A stretch of DNA of 64,000 bases from Acidobacteriaceae bacterium. GTDB lineage: Bacteria > Acidobacteriota > Terriglobia > Terriglobales > Acidobacteriaceae. Under the pieces are notes generated by a model that saw only the letters and a list, made by a program, of their open reading frames with translations, was not told where the DNA came from and did not search any database. The stretch covers positions 132,795-196,794 of the forward strand of contig PLBY01000147.1 of assembly GCA_003134655.1 (NCBI GenBank), read 5' to 3'. Below, one piece after another: positions 38,918 through 48,671 of this stretch. Every line of letters begins with the position of its first letter. Position 1 is the first letter of the stretch. The position numbers were made by a program, and so were the translations under genes.

Positions 38918-40290
38918 TGGCGTCACGGTTCATCCTGATTCCCGCTCTCTCGGCTTGTGTTCTCTCGCTGTGCCTGCTCGGACTTCCGAAGACCGCAGTA
39001 AAAGCCTCACCGGACGCAGATCCGCCATCATTCCTTTACACCGCTACAAAACACTACGAACTGCTGGCATGGATGCACGGTGCGGATCGTTTCGCTTTCG
39101 GCGCGACGATCTTTGTGCGTGACGTGCAGGGCAATCATCCACTGGTTTCGAACTTCGCGATGTCTGCCGATTCCGCAGTCTCATTCGATGGACAACGGGT
39201 GCTCTTCTCGGGCAAACGCAAACCAGAAGACCCATGGCAGATCTGGGAAGTCGCTCTGGCCGGCGGAGAACCACGACGCATCACCTCCGGCTCGCAAGAC
39301 TGCATTCGACCGCTTTATCTGCCCGAAGATCGCGTGGTGTATGCGCGAAGAACTGCCGGGCGATTCGTGATCGAGGCCGTGAGCTTGGCTGGCGGAAATC
39401 CGCTGCCCCTGACCTATGGCCCCACGAATTTCCTGCCAACGGATGTCCTCCGCGACGGCCGCATCTTGTTCGAAGCCGCATATCCGCTGGGTGCTGAGGC
39501 CGTTCCGGAAATCTACACCGTGTATTCCGATGGTAGTGGAGTCGAGTCCTATCGCTGCGATCACGGCACTGCGCGCCACTCCGGCAGGCAAGTCAGGTCA
39601 GGAGACATCGTCCTCGCATCGACTCACGGGCTGGCGAGGTTCACATCGTCACAAGCGCAGGAAGTCAGCATTTCAGCGCCAGGCGGAGAATACGCCGGAG
39701 AAGTCGCCGAGACTGCGACAGGCGATTGGCTCTTGCCTTGGCGCTCAGAAACGAAAGGTCCCTTTCAATTGATGCTCTGGACTCCGGGTTCTTCCGCGTT
39801 GCGCCCAGCAGTGGCCGAACAAGACGCGGATGCAGTTCAGCCAACACTGGTTAGCGAACACGCGTTGCCGAACCGTCATCCTTCTGGATTGCACGAGTGG
39901 CCGAACGCGAACTTGCTGTGCCTGAATGCCTATACCTCCAAATACCCGTTCGCGGCAGGATCGATTCATTCCGTGCGGCTGTACACGCGAGATGAGGCGG
40001 GTCATCCGCGACTGCTCGGAACTGCGCCGGTCGAACGCGACGGATCCTTCTTCGCGCAAGTTCCCAGCGAGCAACCGCTGCAGATCGAACTGCTGGACGA
40101 GGCGGGCAAGACCTTGAAGCACGAGTCGGGATTTTTCTGGATGCGCCGCGGTGAACAACGTGCCTGTGTCGGATGCCACGCTGGACCGGAGACCTCGCCT
40201 GAGAATGCGGTTCCCATGGTCCTGCTGAAGTCGACCACACCAGCCGACATGACCGGCGCAAGTGCGCAGAACGCTGCAGGAGGACACTAG
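38917..40290 (+). CDS. Exported PD40/beta-propeller protein with HzsA-like C-terminal region and one CxxCH
   Basis: GTG start overlapping aroF stop; VERDGSFFAQVPSEQPLQIELLDEAGKTL...RACVGCHAGPETSPEN. Confidence 0.75.
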   Translation: MASRFILIPALSACVLSLCLLGLPKTAVKASPDADPPSFLYTATKHYELLAWMHGADRFAFGATIFVRDVQGNHPLVSNFAMSADSAVSFDGQRVLFSGKRKPEDPWQIWEVALAGGEPRRITSGSQDCIRPLYLPEDRVVYARRTAGRFVIEAVSLAGGNPLPLTYGPTNFLPTDVLRDGRILFEAAYPLGAEAVPEIYTVYSDGSGVESYRCDHGTARHSGRQVRSGDIVLASTHGLARFTSSQAQEVSISAPGGEYAGEVAETATGDWLLPWRSETKGPFQLMLWTPGSSALRPAVAEQDADAVQPTLVSEHALPNRHPSGLHEWPNANLLCLNAYTSKYPFAAGSIHSVRLYTRDEAGHPRLLGTAPVERDGSFFAQVPSEQPLQIELLDEAGKTLKHESGFFWMRRGEQRACVGCHAGPETSPENAVPMVLLKSTTPADMTGASAQNAAGGH

Positions 40291-40291
40291 G

Positions 40292-41935
40292 GTGACAAAA
40301 CGACTTCTTGGATTCCTTCTACTGTCCTCTTCCATGCTGGCGCAAACGACGCCAGCGGCCGCGCCCGGCCCGATCCGTTTCGAGGACGCTACCGCAAAGT
40401 CCGGCATTCAATTCACTCACAGCTTCGGCGGAAAACAACTCGGCTCGTTGTTGGAGAGCACCGGCTCCGGCTGTGTCTGGTTCGACTACAACAACGATGG
40501 ATTGCCCGATCTCTACGTGGTCACGGGTAAGCCGCTTGAGGACGGAATGCATCCTTACCCTCTCAAGGAGCAGCCCGCAACTCCGCCCCACAACCATCTA
40601 TACAAAAACAACGGCGACGGTACGTTCACGGATGTCACCGACCAGGCCGGCGTAGCGGCAAATATCTTCGGTACGGCTGCGATCGCCGCCGATTTTGACA
40701 ACGATGGTTTTGTGGATCTCTTCGTGACCGGCTATGGCAAAGCGATCCTCTACCACAACAATGGTGATGGGACATTCACTGACGTGACCGTCAAGGCCGG
40801 CATCAAGGTCGACGGATGGTCCATCAGCTCCGCCTGGCTGGATTACGATCGCGATGGCTGCATTGACTTGTTCGTCGGGCGCTACGTGAAGTTCGATCCC
40901 AAGTATCGTAACTTCTACCCCGCCGATAACTATCCCGGCCCGCTTGACTACGCCGCCGACACGAACCGCCTCTACCACAACAATTGCAACGGAACATTCA
41001 CAGACGTGACGGACAAATCTGGGATCGGCGCCTACAAGGGCCGCACCATGGGCGTGACCGCAGCCGACTACGACGGCGACGGCTATCCCGATATCTACGT
41101 TGCTAACGACAAGACGGAGAATTTTCTCTTCCACAACAAGCACGACGGCACGTTCGAGGAAGTCGCCGGTGATGTGGGCGTGGCGTACGGCCAGAATGGC
41201 GAGAACACGTCGGCCATGGGCCCGGTGTTTGCCGACATCGATGGCGATGGCCGCCTCGATCTCTGGGTGACCGACTCCAAGTACAACCGCCTGATGCGCA
41301 ACGCCGGAGCGAACGGATTTGAAGACATCGGTCCCAGTTCAGGCATTTCACAGGCGACCGCGCAGTATGTGAGCTGGGGCAGCGGCATCTACGATTTCGA
41401 CAACGATGGCTGGCCTGACATTCTGGTCTTTCACGGCGGGCTGATTCATCTCGTCCCGCAAGAACAGTCGCTGTTTCGCGGTCTCGGCAACGGCAAGTTC
41501 GCAGATGTGTCCCGCGAGGCCGGCCCAGTGCTCGATGTGAAGACCGTCTCGCGCGGCGCATGCTTTGGCGACTACGACAATGACGGCAAAATCGATGCCT
41601 TCGTCGTGAACCTCGGCGCACCCGCAACCCTGCTGCACAACGTCACGCAGAACGCCAATCACTGGCTCACCGTGAAGTTGAAAGGGAATTCCCAAGAAAA
41701 GAAAAGCAATCGCGATGGCATCGGAGCGCGCCTGGAACTGCTGGTTGCGGGGCGCAAGCAAATCGCAGAGCGCATCGCCGGATCAAGCTATCTGTCGCAG
41801 GACGACGGCCGCATTCACTTTGGCCTGGGTTCTGCCACAAAGGCGGACAAACTCATCATCCACTGGCCCAGTGGGCAAGAACAGATTCTGGAGAACCTTT
41901 CTGTAGATCGAGTGCTCACAGTGGAGGAGCCGTAG
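40292..41935 (+). CDS. CRTAC1 family protein (FG-GAP/VCBS repeats, UnbV-like)
   Basis: DYNNDGLPDLYVV, DFDNDGFVDLFV repeats, HFGLGSATKADKLIIHWPSGQEQ; GTG start preferred. Confidence 0.88.
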   Translation: MTKRLLGFLLLSSSMLAQTTPAAAPGPIRFEDATAKSGIQFTHSFGGKQLGSLLESTGSGCVWFDYNNDGLPDLYVVTGKPLEDGMHPYPLKEQPATPPHNHLYKNNGDGTFTDVTDQAGVAANIFGTAAIAADFDNDGFVDLFVTGYGKAILYHNNGDGTFTDVTVKAGIKVDGWSISSAWLDYDRDGCIDLFVGRYVKFDPKYRNFYPADNYPGPLDYAADTNRLYHNNCNGTFTDVTDKSGIGAYKGRTMGVTAADYDGDGYPDIYVANDKTENFLFHNKHDGTFEEVAGDVGVAYGQNGENTSAMGPVFADIDGDGRLDLWVTDSKYNRLMRNAGANGFEDIGPSSGISQATAQYVSWGSGIYDFDNDGWPDILVFHGGLIHLVPQEQSLFRGLGNGKFADVSREAGPVLDVKTVSRGACFGDYDNDGKIDAFVVNLGAPATLLHNVTQNANHWLTVKLKGNSQEKKSNRDGIGARLELLVAGRKQIAERIAGSSYLSQDDGRIHFGLGSATKADKLIIHWPSGQEQILENLSVDRVLTVEEP

Positions 41936-43828
41936 ATGCCGGTGCGCCCCATCTCGTGCACGAGCTTTCAGCGAATGATGAAGGTTGCGGCCATCTTCGC
42001 TGTGGCTCTGCTGGCGGTCGCGGCTAAGCCTGCTGGCAAGCAGTCGACGGCGATTCCGAAAGAACGCTATTTATCCCCCTTGGAAATGGTCTCTTCTAGG
42101 GATGGCCGACTGCTTTATGTCGTTTGTCAGGACAGCGACGAGGTACGAGTCGTTGAAGTGCTTTCCAACAAAGTGATTGGCAGCGTTCCGGTCGGCCACA
42201 TGCCGCGCGGGATCGCAATGTCCCCCGATGGCCGCCAGTTATATGTCACGAATGCCTGGTCTGACACGGTGTCGGTCATCGATACCGCGACATTGCAGGT
42301 TGTGCAGACACTGACCACCGGATCAGAACCGAGCGGTGTCGTTTCAGACAGGGACGGCACGACGCTGTACGTCGCTAATCGCTTGAGCGGCGACGTTTCC
42401 GTGATTGACCTCAAGGATAGCCGGGAAACCAAACGGCTCCTGGCAGGACGCGGCGCCAGCTACTTGGCATTGTCGCCAGATGGAAAGTGGATCTATTGCA
42501 CCCACATTTATCCGAATGCCGGAGCTTTCCGCAGCCAGCCGAATTCAGAAATTACCGTCATCGATACCGAGCGGCAGGTGGTGGTCGAGCGTAAGCTGCT
42601 GCACAACGTGGCGGGCGTGTTTCACATCGCTTTGTCCGCAGATGGCCGCCTGGGCGTGGCCGCGCAACTGCGCCCTAAGAATCTGATCCCGCTGGCGCAC
42701 GTCGAGCATGGTTGGGCCTTCGGTGACTCGCTGACTCTATTCGGGGAAGACGTCGGTGGAACAGTTCAGATCCCGATTGACGAACTCGACCGCTACTATG
42801 CCCTGCCTTGGGGCGTCGCCATCGCGCCTGACAAATCGAAGATCTTTCTCACGACGGCGGGATCGCAGAGCGTCACCGTCATTGACGTCCCCAGCTTGCT
42901 AAAAACGGTTCGCGCGCGTAGGCAGCCGTTCGTCAATGATCTTTCAGCTTCCGCAGATTATGTGATCGCACGAATTCCGGTAGGCCACAATCCACGCGGG
43001 GTTCTCCTCTCGCCGGACGGCAAGCATCTCTACGTCGCCAACCGCCTCGACGACAACATCGCCGTCATCGATACCACTTCAGACAAAGTGATGTCGACGA
43101 TCGATCTCGGCGGCCCGAAGAACGTCGACGCCCTCCGCCGTGGCGAGCGCCTCTTCTACACCGCCGACTTCGCCTTCCAAGGCCAGTTCGGCTGCGCCAA
43201 TTGCCACTTGGATGCCACCATCGACGGCCTGCAATGGGACCTCGAGCCGGACGGCTTCGGCAAAGACATCGTCGACAACCGCTCTCTGGAAAACTTGGCC
43301 GGCACCGAACCATTCAAATGGAACGGCGGCAACGCCGACATGCCCACCGAATGCGGTCCGCGCACGGAGAAGTTCTTCTTCCGCTCCCAGAGTTTCAACC
43401 AGCAGCAACTCACCGACTTGGTGACATTTGTCTTCTCGCTCCCCTATCGCCCGAATCGCGCCCGTCTTGCCAACGGAGATCTCACCCCAGCGCAGGAGCG
43501 CGGCAAAGCAATCTTCGAGCGCACGAAATACAAGAACGGCAAGCCGATCCCCGACTCCAATCAATGCGGAACTTGCCATAGCGGTCCCAAGTACACCAAC
43601 CAGAAGCAAGTGGACGTGGGCACCGGCAAGCCCACAGACCGCGCGCCTGTGGTCGACGTTCCCCAACTTCCCAACGTAGCCTATTCCGCGCCGTACCTGC
43701 ACGATGGTTCGGCGCGCTCGCTGGAAGAAATTTGGACCGTATTCAATCCGAAAGATACGCACGGTGTTAGCAACGATCTGACCAAAGACGAATTGAACGA
43801 TCTCATCGAGTACCTGAAAACGCTATGA
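41936..43828 (+). CDS. YVTN beta-propeller protein with di-heme cytochrome c peroxidase-like C-terminus
   Basis: LYVVCQDSDEVRVVEV..., LYVTNAWSDTVSVIDTATLQVV repeats; CANCH and CGTCH motifs. Confidence 0.88.
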   Translation: MPVRPISCTSFQRMMKVAAIFAVALLAVAAKPAGKQSTAIPKERYLSPLEMVSSRDGRLLYVVCQDSDEVRVVEVLSNKVIGSVPVGHMPRGIAMSPDGRQLYVTNAWSDTVSVIDTATLQVVQTLTTGSEPSGVVSDRDGTTLYVANRLSGDVSVIDLKDSRETKRLLAGRGASYLALSPDGKWIYCTHIYPNAGAFRSQPNSEITVIDTERQVVVERKLLHNVAGVFHIALSADGRLGVAAQLRPKNLIPLAHVEHGWAFGDSLTLFGEDVGGTVQIPIDELDRYYALPWGVAIAPDKSKIFLTTAGSQSVTVIDVPSLLKTVRARRQPFVNDLSASADYVIARIPVGHNPRGVLLSPDGKHLYVANRLDDNIAVIDTTSDKVMSTIDLGGPKNVDALRRGERLFYTADFAFQGQFGCANCHLDATIDGLQWDLEPDGFGKDIVDNRSLENLAGTEPFKWNGGNADMPTECGPRTEKFFFRSQSFNQQQLTDLVTFVFSLPYRPNRARLANGDLTPAQERGKAIFERTKYKNGKPIPDSNQCGTCHSGPKYTNQKQVDVGTGKPTDRAPVVDVPQLPNVAYSAPYLHDGSARSLEEIWTVFNPKDTHGVSNDLTKDELNDLIEYLKTL

Positions 43829-45015
43829 AGACGATATCGCCAAGTTGTGGTCATCCTGAGCGGAGGCGCTTTTTAGGCGGAGCGAAGGATCTCCTGCGCG
43901 TCCTGACCCTGATTAGCGCGGTGCTTCTGCCGTTACGAGGCTCTGCGCAAGATATGCCCCTCTTCCGCTGGGAGAACTTCACCACCGCAAACGGCTTGCC
44001 CGATAACCACGTCTTCTGCGTACTGGTCGACGGCAAGCGCATCTGGGCCGGCACAGAAAACGGATTAGGCCTCTACGAGAACGGCGCCTGGAAAGTATTT
44101 CGCCCCGTCGAGGAGTCGAAAGAGCAGAGTTTGGCGCACCAAGCCGTGCTCTCTCTGGCACTCGACAAGCGCACTGGAGACCTATGGGTTGGCACCATGG
44201 GCGGACTGAGTCGCGTCTCGGCCGGACGCATTGACACCTTCACCCAACTGACCTCCGGCTTAAGCAACGACATTGTCTACGGTGTCGGAGTGCAAGGCGA
44301 CTTCGTGTGGACCGCAACCGCCGCCGGCGCCAGTCGCCTCAACACACGAACCGGCCAGTGGTCCCTTTTCAACGAACGCAACACGCCGATGTATGAAATC
44401 TGGACCTACGCCGTTAGTCCCGCGGAGGACAAAGTTTATTACGCGGTGTGGGGCGGTGGGGTCCTCGAATATGACGTGAAGACCGAGCGCTGGAAAAACT
44501 ACGACGATCCTGACGGCGAGACCGAACTCGTCTTGATGAAAGATCAGGGCTTGATCCACGAGATCACAACCTCCGTCAGCTACGTCGACAAGATCCTCTG
44601 GGTCGCCACCTACTTCGGCGCCAGCCGCTACGATGGCCGTTACTGGCACAACTTCCTGCAGAAAGACAGCGGCCTACCCAGCAATTTTCTAAACCAGATC
44701 AAGGGCATCGACGCCAACCGCGCCTGGTTCTCGACGGACAAAGGTCTCGCCTACTACGACGGCACGAACTGGGCGGTGTACCGTCCCGCGCTCGATACTC
44801 ATAAGCCGGAAATGCTGGTGCGCGACGCTGCCGGCACGGTGAAGAAGATCCCGGTGCAGAGCACGATCGCACACAACTACGTTCTCGGCGTCGCCCTTCA
44901 GGACGACGACATCTGGGTCGCGACGGCCAAGGGATTGAGCCACGGCATTCGCCAGAAGAATCCTGTCGAAACCGCACAAGTTTTGAGCACGCACAAGGCG
45001 TCACACAAGAAATGA
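43825..45015 (+). CDS. Exported beta-propeller protein (two-component-regulator-propeller-like repeats)
   Basis: FTTANGLPDNHVFCVLVDGKRIWAGTENGLGLYENGAW repeat pattern; ATGA overlap. Confidence 0.8.
   Translation: MKTISPSCGHPERRRFLGGAKDLLRVLTLISAVLLPLRGSAQDMPLFRWENFTTANGLPDNHVFCVLVDGKRIWAGTENGLGLYENGAWKVFRPVEESKEQSLAHQAVLSLALDKRTGDLWVGTMGGLSRVSAGRIDTFTQLTSGLSNDIVYGVGVQGDFVWTATAAGASRLNTRTGQWSLFNERNTPMYEIWTYAVSPAEDKVYYAVWGGGVLEYDVKTERWKNYDDPDGETELVLMKDQGLIHEITTSVSYVDKILWVATYFGASRYDGRYWHNFLQKDSGLPSNFLNQIKGIDANRAWFSTDKGLAYYDGTNWAVYRPALDTHKPEMLVRDAAGTVKKIPVQSTIAHNYVLGVALQDDDIWVATAKGLSHGIRQKNPVETAQVLSTHKASHKK
43850..43893 (+). repeat. GTCATCCTGAGCGGAG...GGAGCGAAGGATCTC-type dispersed repeat
   Basis: Resembles a dispersed bacterial repeat (TCATCCTGAGCGAAGCGAAGGATCT) I recognise from memory; located inside a CDS. 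Confidence 0.55.
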
Positions 45016-45518
45016 AATCCTCAGGAGCGAATCACATGAATGTTCAGGAGCTATTCGCGGAAGTGGCCACAGCCCCAGTTGTGAAGCGGGCCATCACCAA
45101 CCACACAGCGTTGAACGAAGCTTACGATTACGGCAGCGCCTTCTCCCGCGGCATGCGGATTGACTTGAACGGCCTCACCGTCCTGCTGATCTCGGGTACC
45201 GCGAGTATTGACGATGCCGGCCGCACCGTCCACGTTGGCGACTTGCGCGCTCAACTCCGCCGCACCTTCGACAACATTACCAAACTGTTGGCCGCCGAAG
45301 GCGCGACCTGGCATGACATTGTGCGCACCACGTGCTACCTCCGTGACATCGAGCGCGATTACCAGGCCTTCAACGAAGAGCGCACCGCATTCTACAAAGA
45401 GCAGCAACTCGACCCGCTGCCGGCTTCCACCGGCATCCAGGCGATTCTGTGCCGCCCTGATCTGTTGATCGAAATCGAGGCGATTGCCATGTTCCGGCGG
45501 GAAACGCCAACGGAGTAG
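45012..45518 (+). CDS. RidA/YjgF family protein
   Basis: LISGTASIDDAGRTVHVGDLRAQLRRTFDNITKLLAAEGATWHDIVRTTCYLRD; ATGA overlap with upstream gene. Confidence 0.85.
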   Translation: MKSSGANHMNVQELFAEVATAPVVKRAITNHTALNEAYDYGSAFSRGMRIDLNGLTVLLISGTASIDDAGRTVHVGDLRAQLRRTFDNITKLLAAEGATWHDIVRTTCYLRDIERDYQAFNEERTAFYKEQQLDPLPASTGIQAILCRPDLLIEIEAIAMFRRETPTE

Positions 45519-45520
45519 CC

Positions 45521-47422
45521 ATGCACCTCGTAAGGATTTCCGTAATCGCCGCGCTGCTGACCAGCGCGGCGTGGGCCCAGATGTCCGTTCCCTGTGCGTG
45601 CGGCCACAATCCGCCTGGACCACCCGCGCCGCGTTCGCTCAAGCCTTACACTGGCGCGCCGGAGGACTTGCGTCCATTTTCCAAGTTCACCACTCCCTAC
45701 TACGAGTACTATCAGGATCTCGTCGAATACAACGGCGCCGCCCGCGACGTCCCCGATCCTGATTTGAAGACTCTCAGCGAAATTCGCATTGGATTTCTCG
45801 CGCCCCTCTACGACCACCCTGACGCTGTGCTCGGCAATCGCATGCTGAATGGCGCGACCATGGCGATCGACGAGGCCAATGCCAGCGGTGGTTATGGCGG
45901 CAAGCCTTTTCGCCTGATCACTCACAACGACTACGACAACTGGCAAATGAGCAAATCAGCAACCGAGGGCGCTGCGAAAGATTCTGCCATCTGGGGCGCG
46001 GCCTCAAACGACGCGGTCCGGATGATCTACGAAGATAAAGTCTGGGCCATGTTCGGCTCCATCAGTTCAGAATCTACTCACATCGCGCTGCGCCTCACGC
46101 TAAAGGGCGAGACCCCGCTGGTGAACAGCGCCTCCACCGATCCCACAATTCCTGAAACCATCATCCCCTGGTACTTCACCGATATTCAGGACGACCGCGA
46201 GCAAGGCTACACTCTGGCCCGCCACATCTACACCGAACTCGGATTTAAACGCGTCGGTTTACTTCGTGTGAACGACCGCTACGGCCGTTTCGGAGTCATC
46301 AAGTTCCGCGATGCGTCTCGGCGCCTCGGCCATCCCGTGGTGATCGAGCAGAAGTTTATGCCGGGTGACACCGACTTCCGCCGCCAGCTTCAAGTCATCG
46401 AAGACTCTCGCGTCGACGCCATCGTACTGTGGACCAACGTCGGCCCTGCCGCGCAAATCCTGCAGCAAATGCAGGAACTCGGCATGAAGCAGCGTGTATT
46501 CGGCAGCCATCGCACGATTGGCGACGAACTGATCAAACAAGCCGGCCCCGCGGCCGAGGGATTCGAAGCTGTTTTCCCCTACGATCCCACCCGCACCGAC
46601 GCGCGCTGGCAGGATTTCAACTCTCGTTACGAAGTGGCCTTCCACGAGAAGCCGGACCACTTCGCTGCTCTGGCCTACGATGCGATGCAAATCCTGCTGA
46701 ACGCTATTTGCCGTGCAGGCCTGAATCGAGGCCGGATCCGCGACGCCTTAGCCGGAACGGTGAACTACAAAGGCGTCACCGGAGAGATGGTTTTCGATCC
46801 CAACAGCAAAAACATTACCCCCATGTTTCTCGCTCACGTGCACAACGGGACCATCGAATACCGCCGCATCACGATGGAAAAGCCCTACGCTCGAGTCGGT
46901 GAAAACGGCGTTCAATACGCGGGTCCGACAGTGCGCGACGAGATCGCGGGCGATCTGAAGATTGGCGTCTTCGGCCCACACGCTGACGAACTTGTGCGAT
47001 CGCCTGAAACCGTTCGCCTGCTGAGCGCTTTGAACACCACAGGGAAACACCTGGCCCTGATTGCAATTCCGTCGGATACTGCCTGGGGCAAGGCCTCCGC
47101 CGATCTAGTGAAAGCCGTCTACCAGGAGCACGTGCTGGCCGTGATCGCCCTTGACCGTGCCTCCAGCCACCTTGCCGAACAGATCGCTGTGAAGTCATTC
47201 GTTCCAGTCGTAGCCATCTCTTCGGACCGCGCGCTCACCTCGACCAATATCCCCTGGATCTTCCGTCTGCCACAGGGGACTCCTCTTGAACAGGCCTTGC
47301 AATCCCTGTCCGCGGCGATTGAGCAATTTGGCCCGAACCGGGCCAGTATCCGCCAGTCTCTCGCCTCCGGAAAGCCTCTGGCTGGCGTGCGTTTTGAGTC
47401 GACCGGGGAACTCGCCAAGTAG
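45521..47422 (+). CDS. Branched-chain amino acid-type ABC transporter substrate-binding protein, probably with two binding domains
   Basis: RIGFLAPLYDHPDAVLGNRMLNGATMAIDEANASGGYGGKPFRLI and second domain LKIGVFGPHADELVR... Confidence 0.85.
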   Translation: MHLVRISVIAALLTSAAWAQMSVPCACGHNPPGPPAPRSLKPYTGAPEDLRPFSKFTTPYYEYYQDLVEYNGAARDVPDPDLKTLSEIRIGFLAPLYDHPDAVLGNRMLNGATMAIDEANASGGYGGKPFRLITHNDYDNWQMSKSATEGAAKDSAIWGAASNDAVRMIYEDKVWAMFGSISSESTHIALRLTLKGETPLVNSASTDPTIPETIIPWYFTDIQDDREQGYTLARHIYTELGFKRVGLLRVNDRYGRFGVIKFRDASRRLGHPVVIEQKFMPGDTDFRRQLQVIEDSRVDAIVLWTNVGPAAQILQQMQELGMKQRVFGSHRTIGDELIKQAGPAAEGFEAVFPYDPTRTDARWQDFNSRYEVAFHEKPDHFAALAYDAMQILLNAICRAGLNRGRIRDALAGTVNYKGVTGEMVFDPNSKNITPMFLAHVHNGTIEYRRITMEKPYARVGENGVQYAGPTVRDEIAGDLKIGVFGPHADELVRSPETVRLLSALNTTGKHLALIAIPSDTAWGKASADLVKAVYQEHVLAVIALDRASSHLAEQIAVKSFVPVVAISSDRALTSTNIPWIFRLPQGTPLEQALQSLSAAIEQFGPNRASIRQSLASGKPLAGVRFESTGELAK

Positions 47423-47717
47423 GCTGGCGTCTGCTTGGGCGCTGCCGGTCCCCGGGCTGCGTTCGCCCAAACCCGGTTTCCAACAAGCCTTTTCAGCGAT
47501 TTGGACGCAAATCCGCACTCTGTAGTTGCCCTACAGTAGCGCTCGAAAATCATATAAAATGCGGGGGCCCCTCTCATAGGGCGCACCATGGATGCCACGG
47601 GATCGAGAGTTTGAAGAAGAAGGGAAAAAGAAACCTTACTCTTCAGCCATTACCTCGACTTGAACGTCCACTAACGGGCTCGTCCTTCCGCAGCCTCCAG
47701 GAGACAACCCAAGCACC

Positions 47718-48671
47718 ATGATCGACGGCAAGCACCGAAGAGTTCGAGTGATTGACTCTCACACCGGCGGTGAGCCGACCCGGGTGATTGTCACCGGAGG
47801 CCCTGATCTGGGGAATGGACCGCTGTCCGACCGCCTGCAACGCTTTCGCGATGAGCACGACGCCTTTCGATCCGCGGTCGTGAACGAGCCTCGCGGTTCC
47901 GACGTGATGGTAGGAGCGTTGTTGTGCGAACCGGTCGATCCTACATGTGCCGCCGGCGTCATCTTCTTTAATAATGTCGGCTATCTCGGCATGTGCGGGC
48001 ACGGCACCATCGGCCTCATCGCGACACTGTCCTTCATGAAGCGCATCGAACCCGGCGAGCACCGCATCGAGACTCCAGTTGGAACAGTGAGCGCAGTCCT
48101 GCACTCGACCGGTGAAGTCACGGTGAACAACGTTGCGAGCTACCGTCTGGCTCAGAACGTGGCCGTCGATGTGCCTCGTTACGGCAAGGTCCGTGGTGAT
48201 GTAGCTTGGGGAGGAAACTGGTTTTTCCTGGTGCGCGATCACCACATGGAGCTATCACTGAAGAACATCGAGGAACTGACAGACTTCACCTGGTCGATTC
48301 GCCGGGAACTCAACCCGCAAGGAATCACCGGAGCGGGCAATCAGGAAATCGACCACATCGAGATGTTCGCACCGTCTCTCCTGCCTTCCGTCGACAGCAA
48401 GAATTTCGTTCTCTGTCCTGGAAAAGCCTACGATCGTTCCCCATGCGGCACCGGCACGAGCGCCAAACTGGCTTGCCTCTATGCGGATGGAAAAATCCGC
48501 GAAGGCCAGGTGTGGAAACAAGAGAGCATTGTCGGAAGCGTTTTCGAATGCAGCATCACGGTGCGGGGAGGCAAGGTCTATCCCAGCATTAAAGGTGCCG
48601 CTTTCGTGAATGCGGACGCTGAACTTTTGCTTGACCCGCAGGATCCATTTTGCATGGGGATTCGTTTGTGA
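47718..48671 (+). CDS. Proline racemase-family enzyme (4-hydroxyproline 2-epimerase/proline racemase)
   Basis: DSHTGGEPTRVI; both catalytic cysteines present (GMCGHGTIG and SPCGTGTSAKLACL). Confidence 0.9.
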   Translation: MIDGKHRRVRVIDSHTGGEPTRVIVTGGPDLGNGPLSDRLQRFRDEHDAFRSAVVNEPRGSDVMVGALLCEPVDPTCAAGVIFFNNVGYLGMCGHGTIGLIATLSFMKRIEPGEHRIETPVGTVSAVLHSTGEVTVNNVASYRLAQNVAVDVPRYGKVRGDVAWGGNWFFLVRDHHMELSLKNIEELTDFTWSIRRELNPQGITGAGNQEIDHIEMFAPSLLPSVDSKNFVLCPGKAYDRSPCGTGTSAKLACLYADGKIREGQVWKQESIVGSVFECSITVRGGKVYPSIKGAAFVNADAELLLDPQDPFCMGIRL

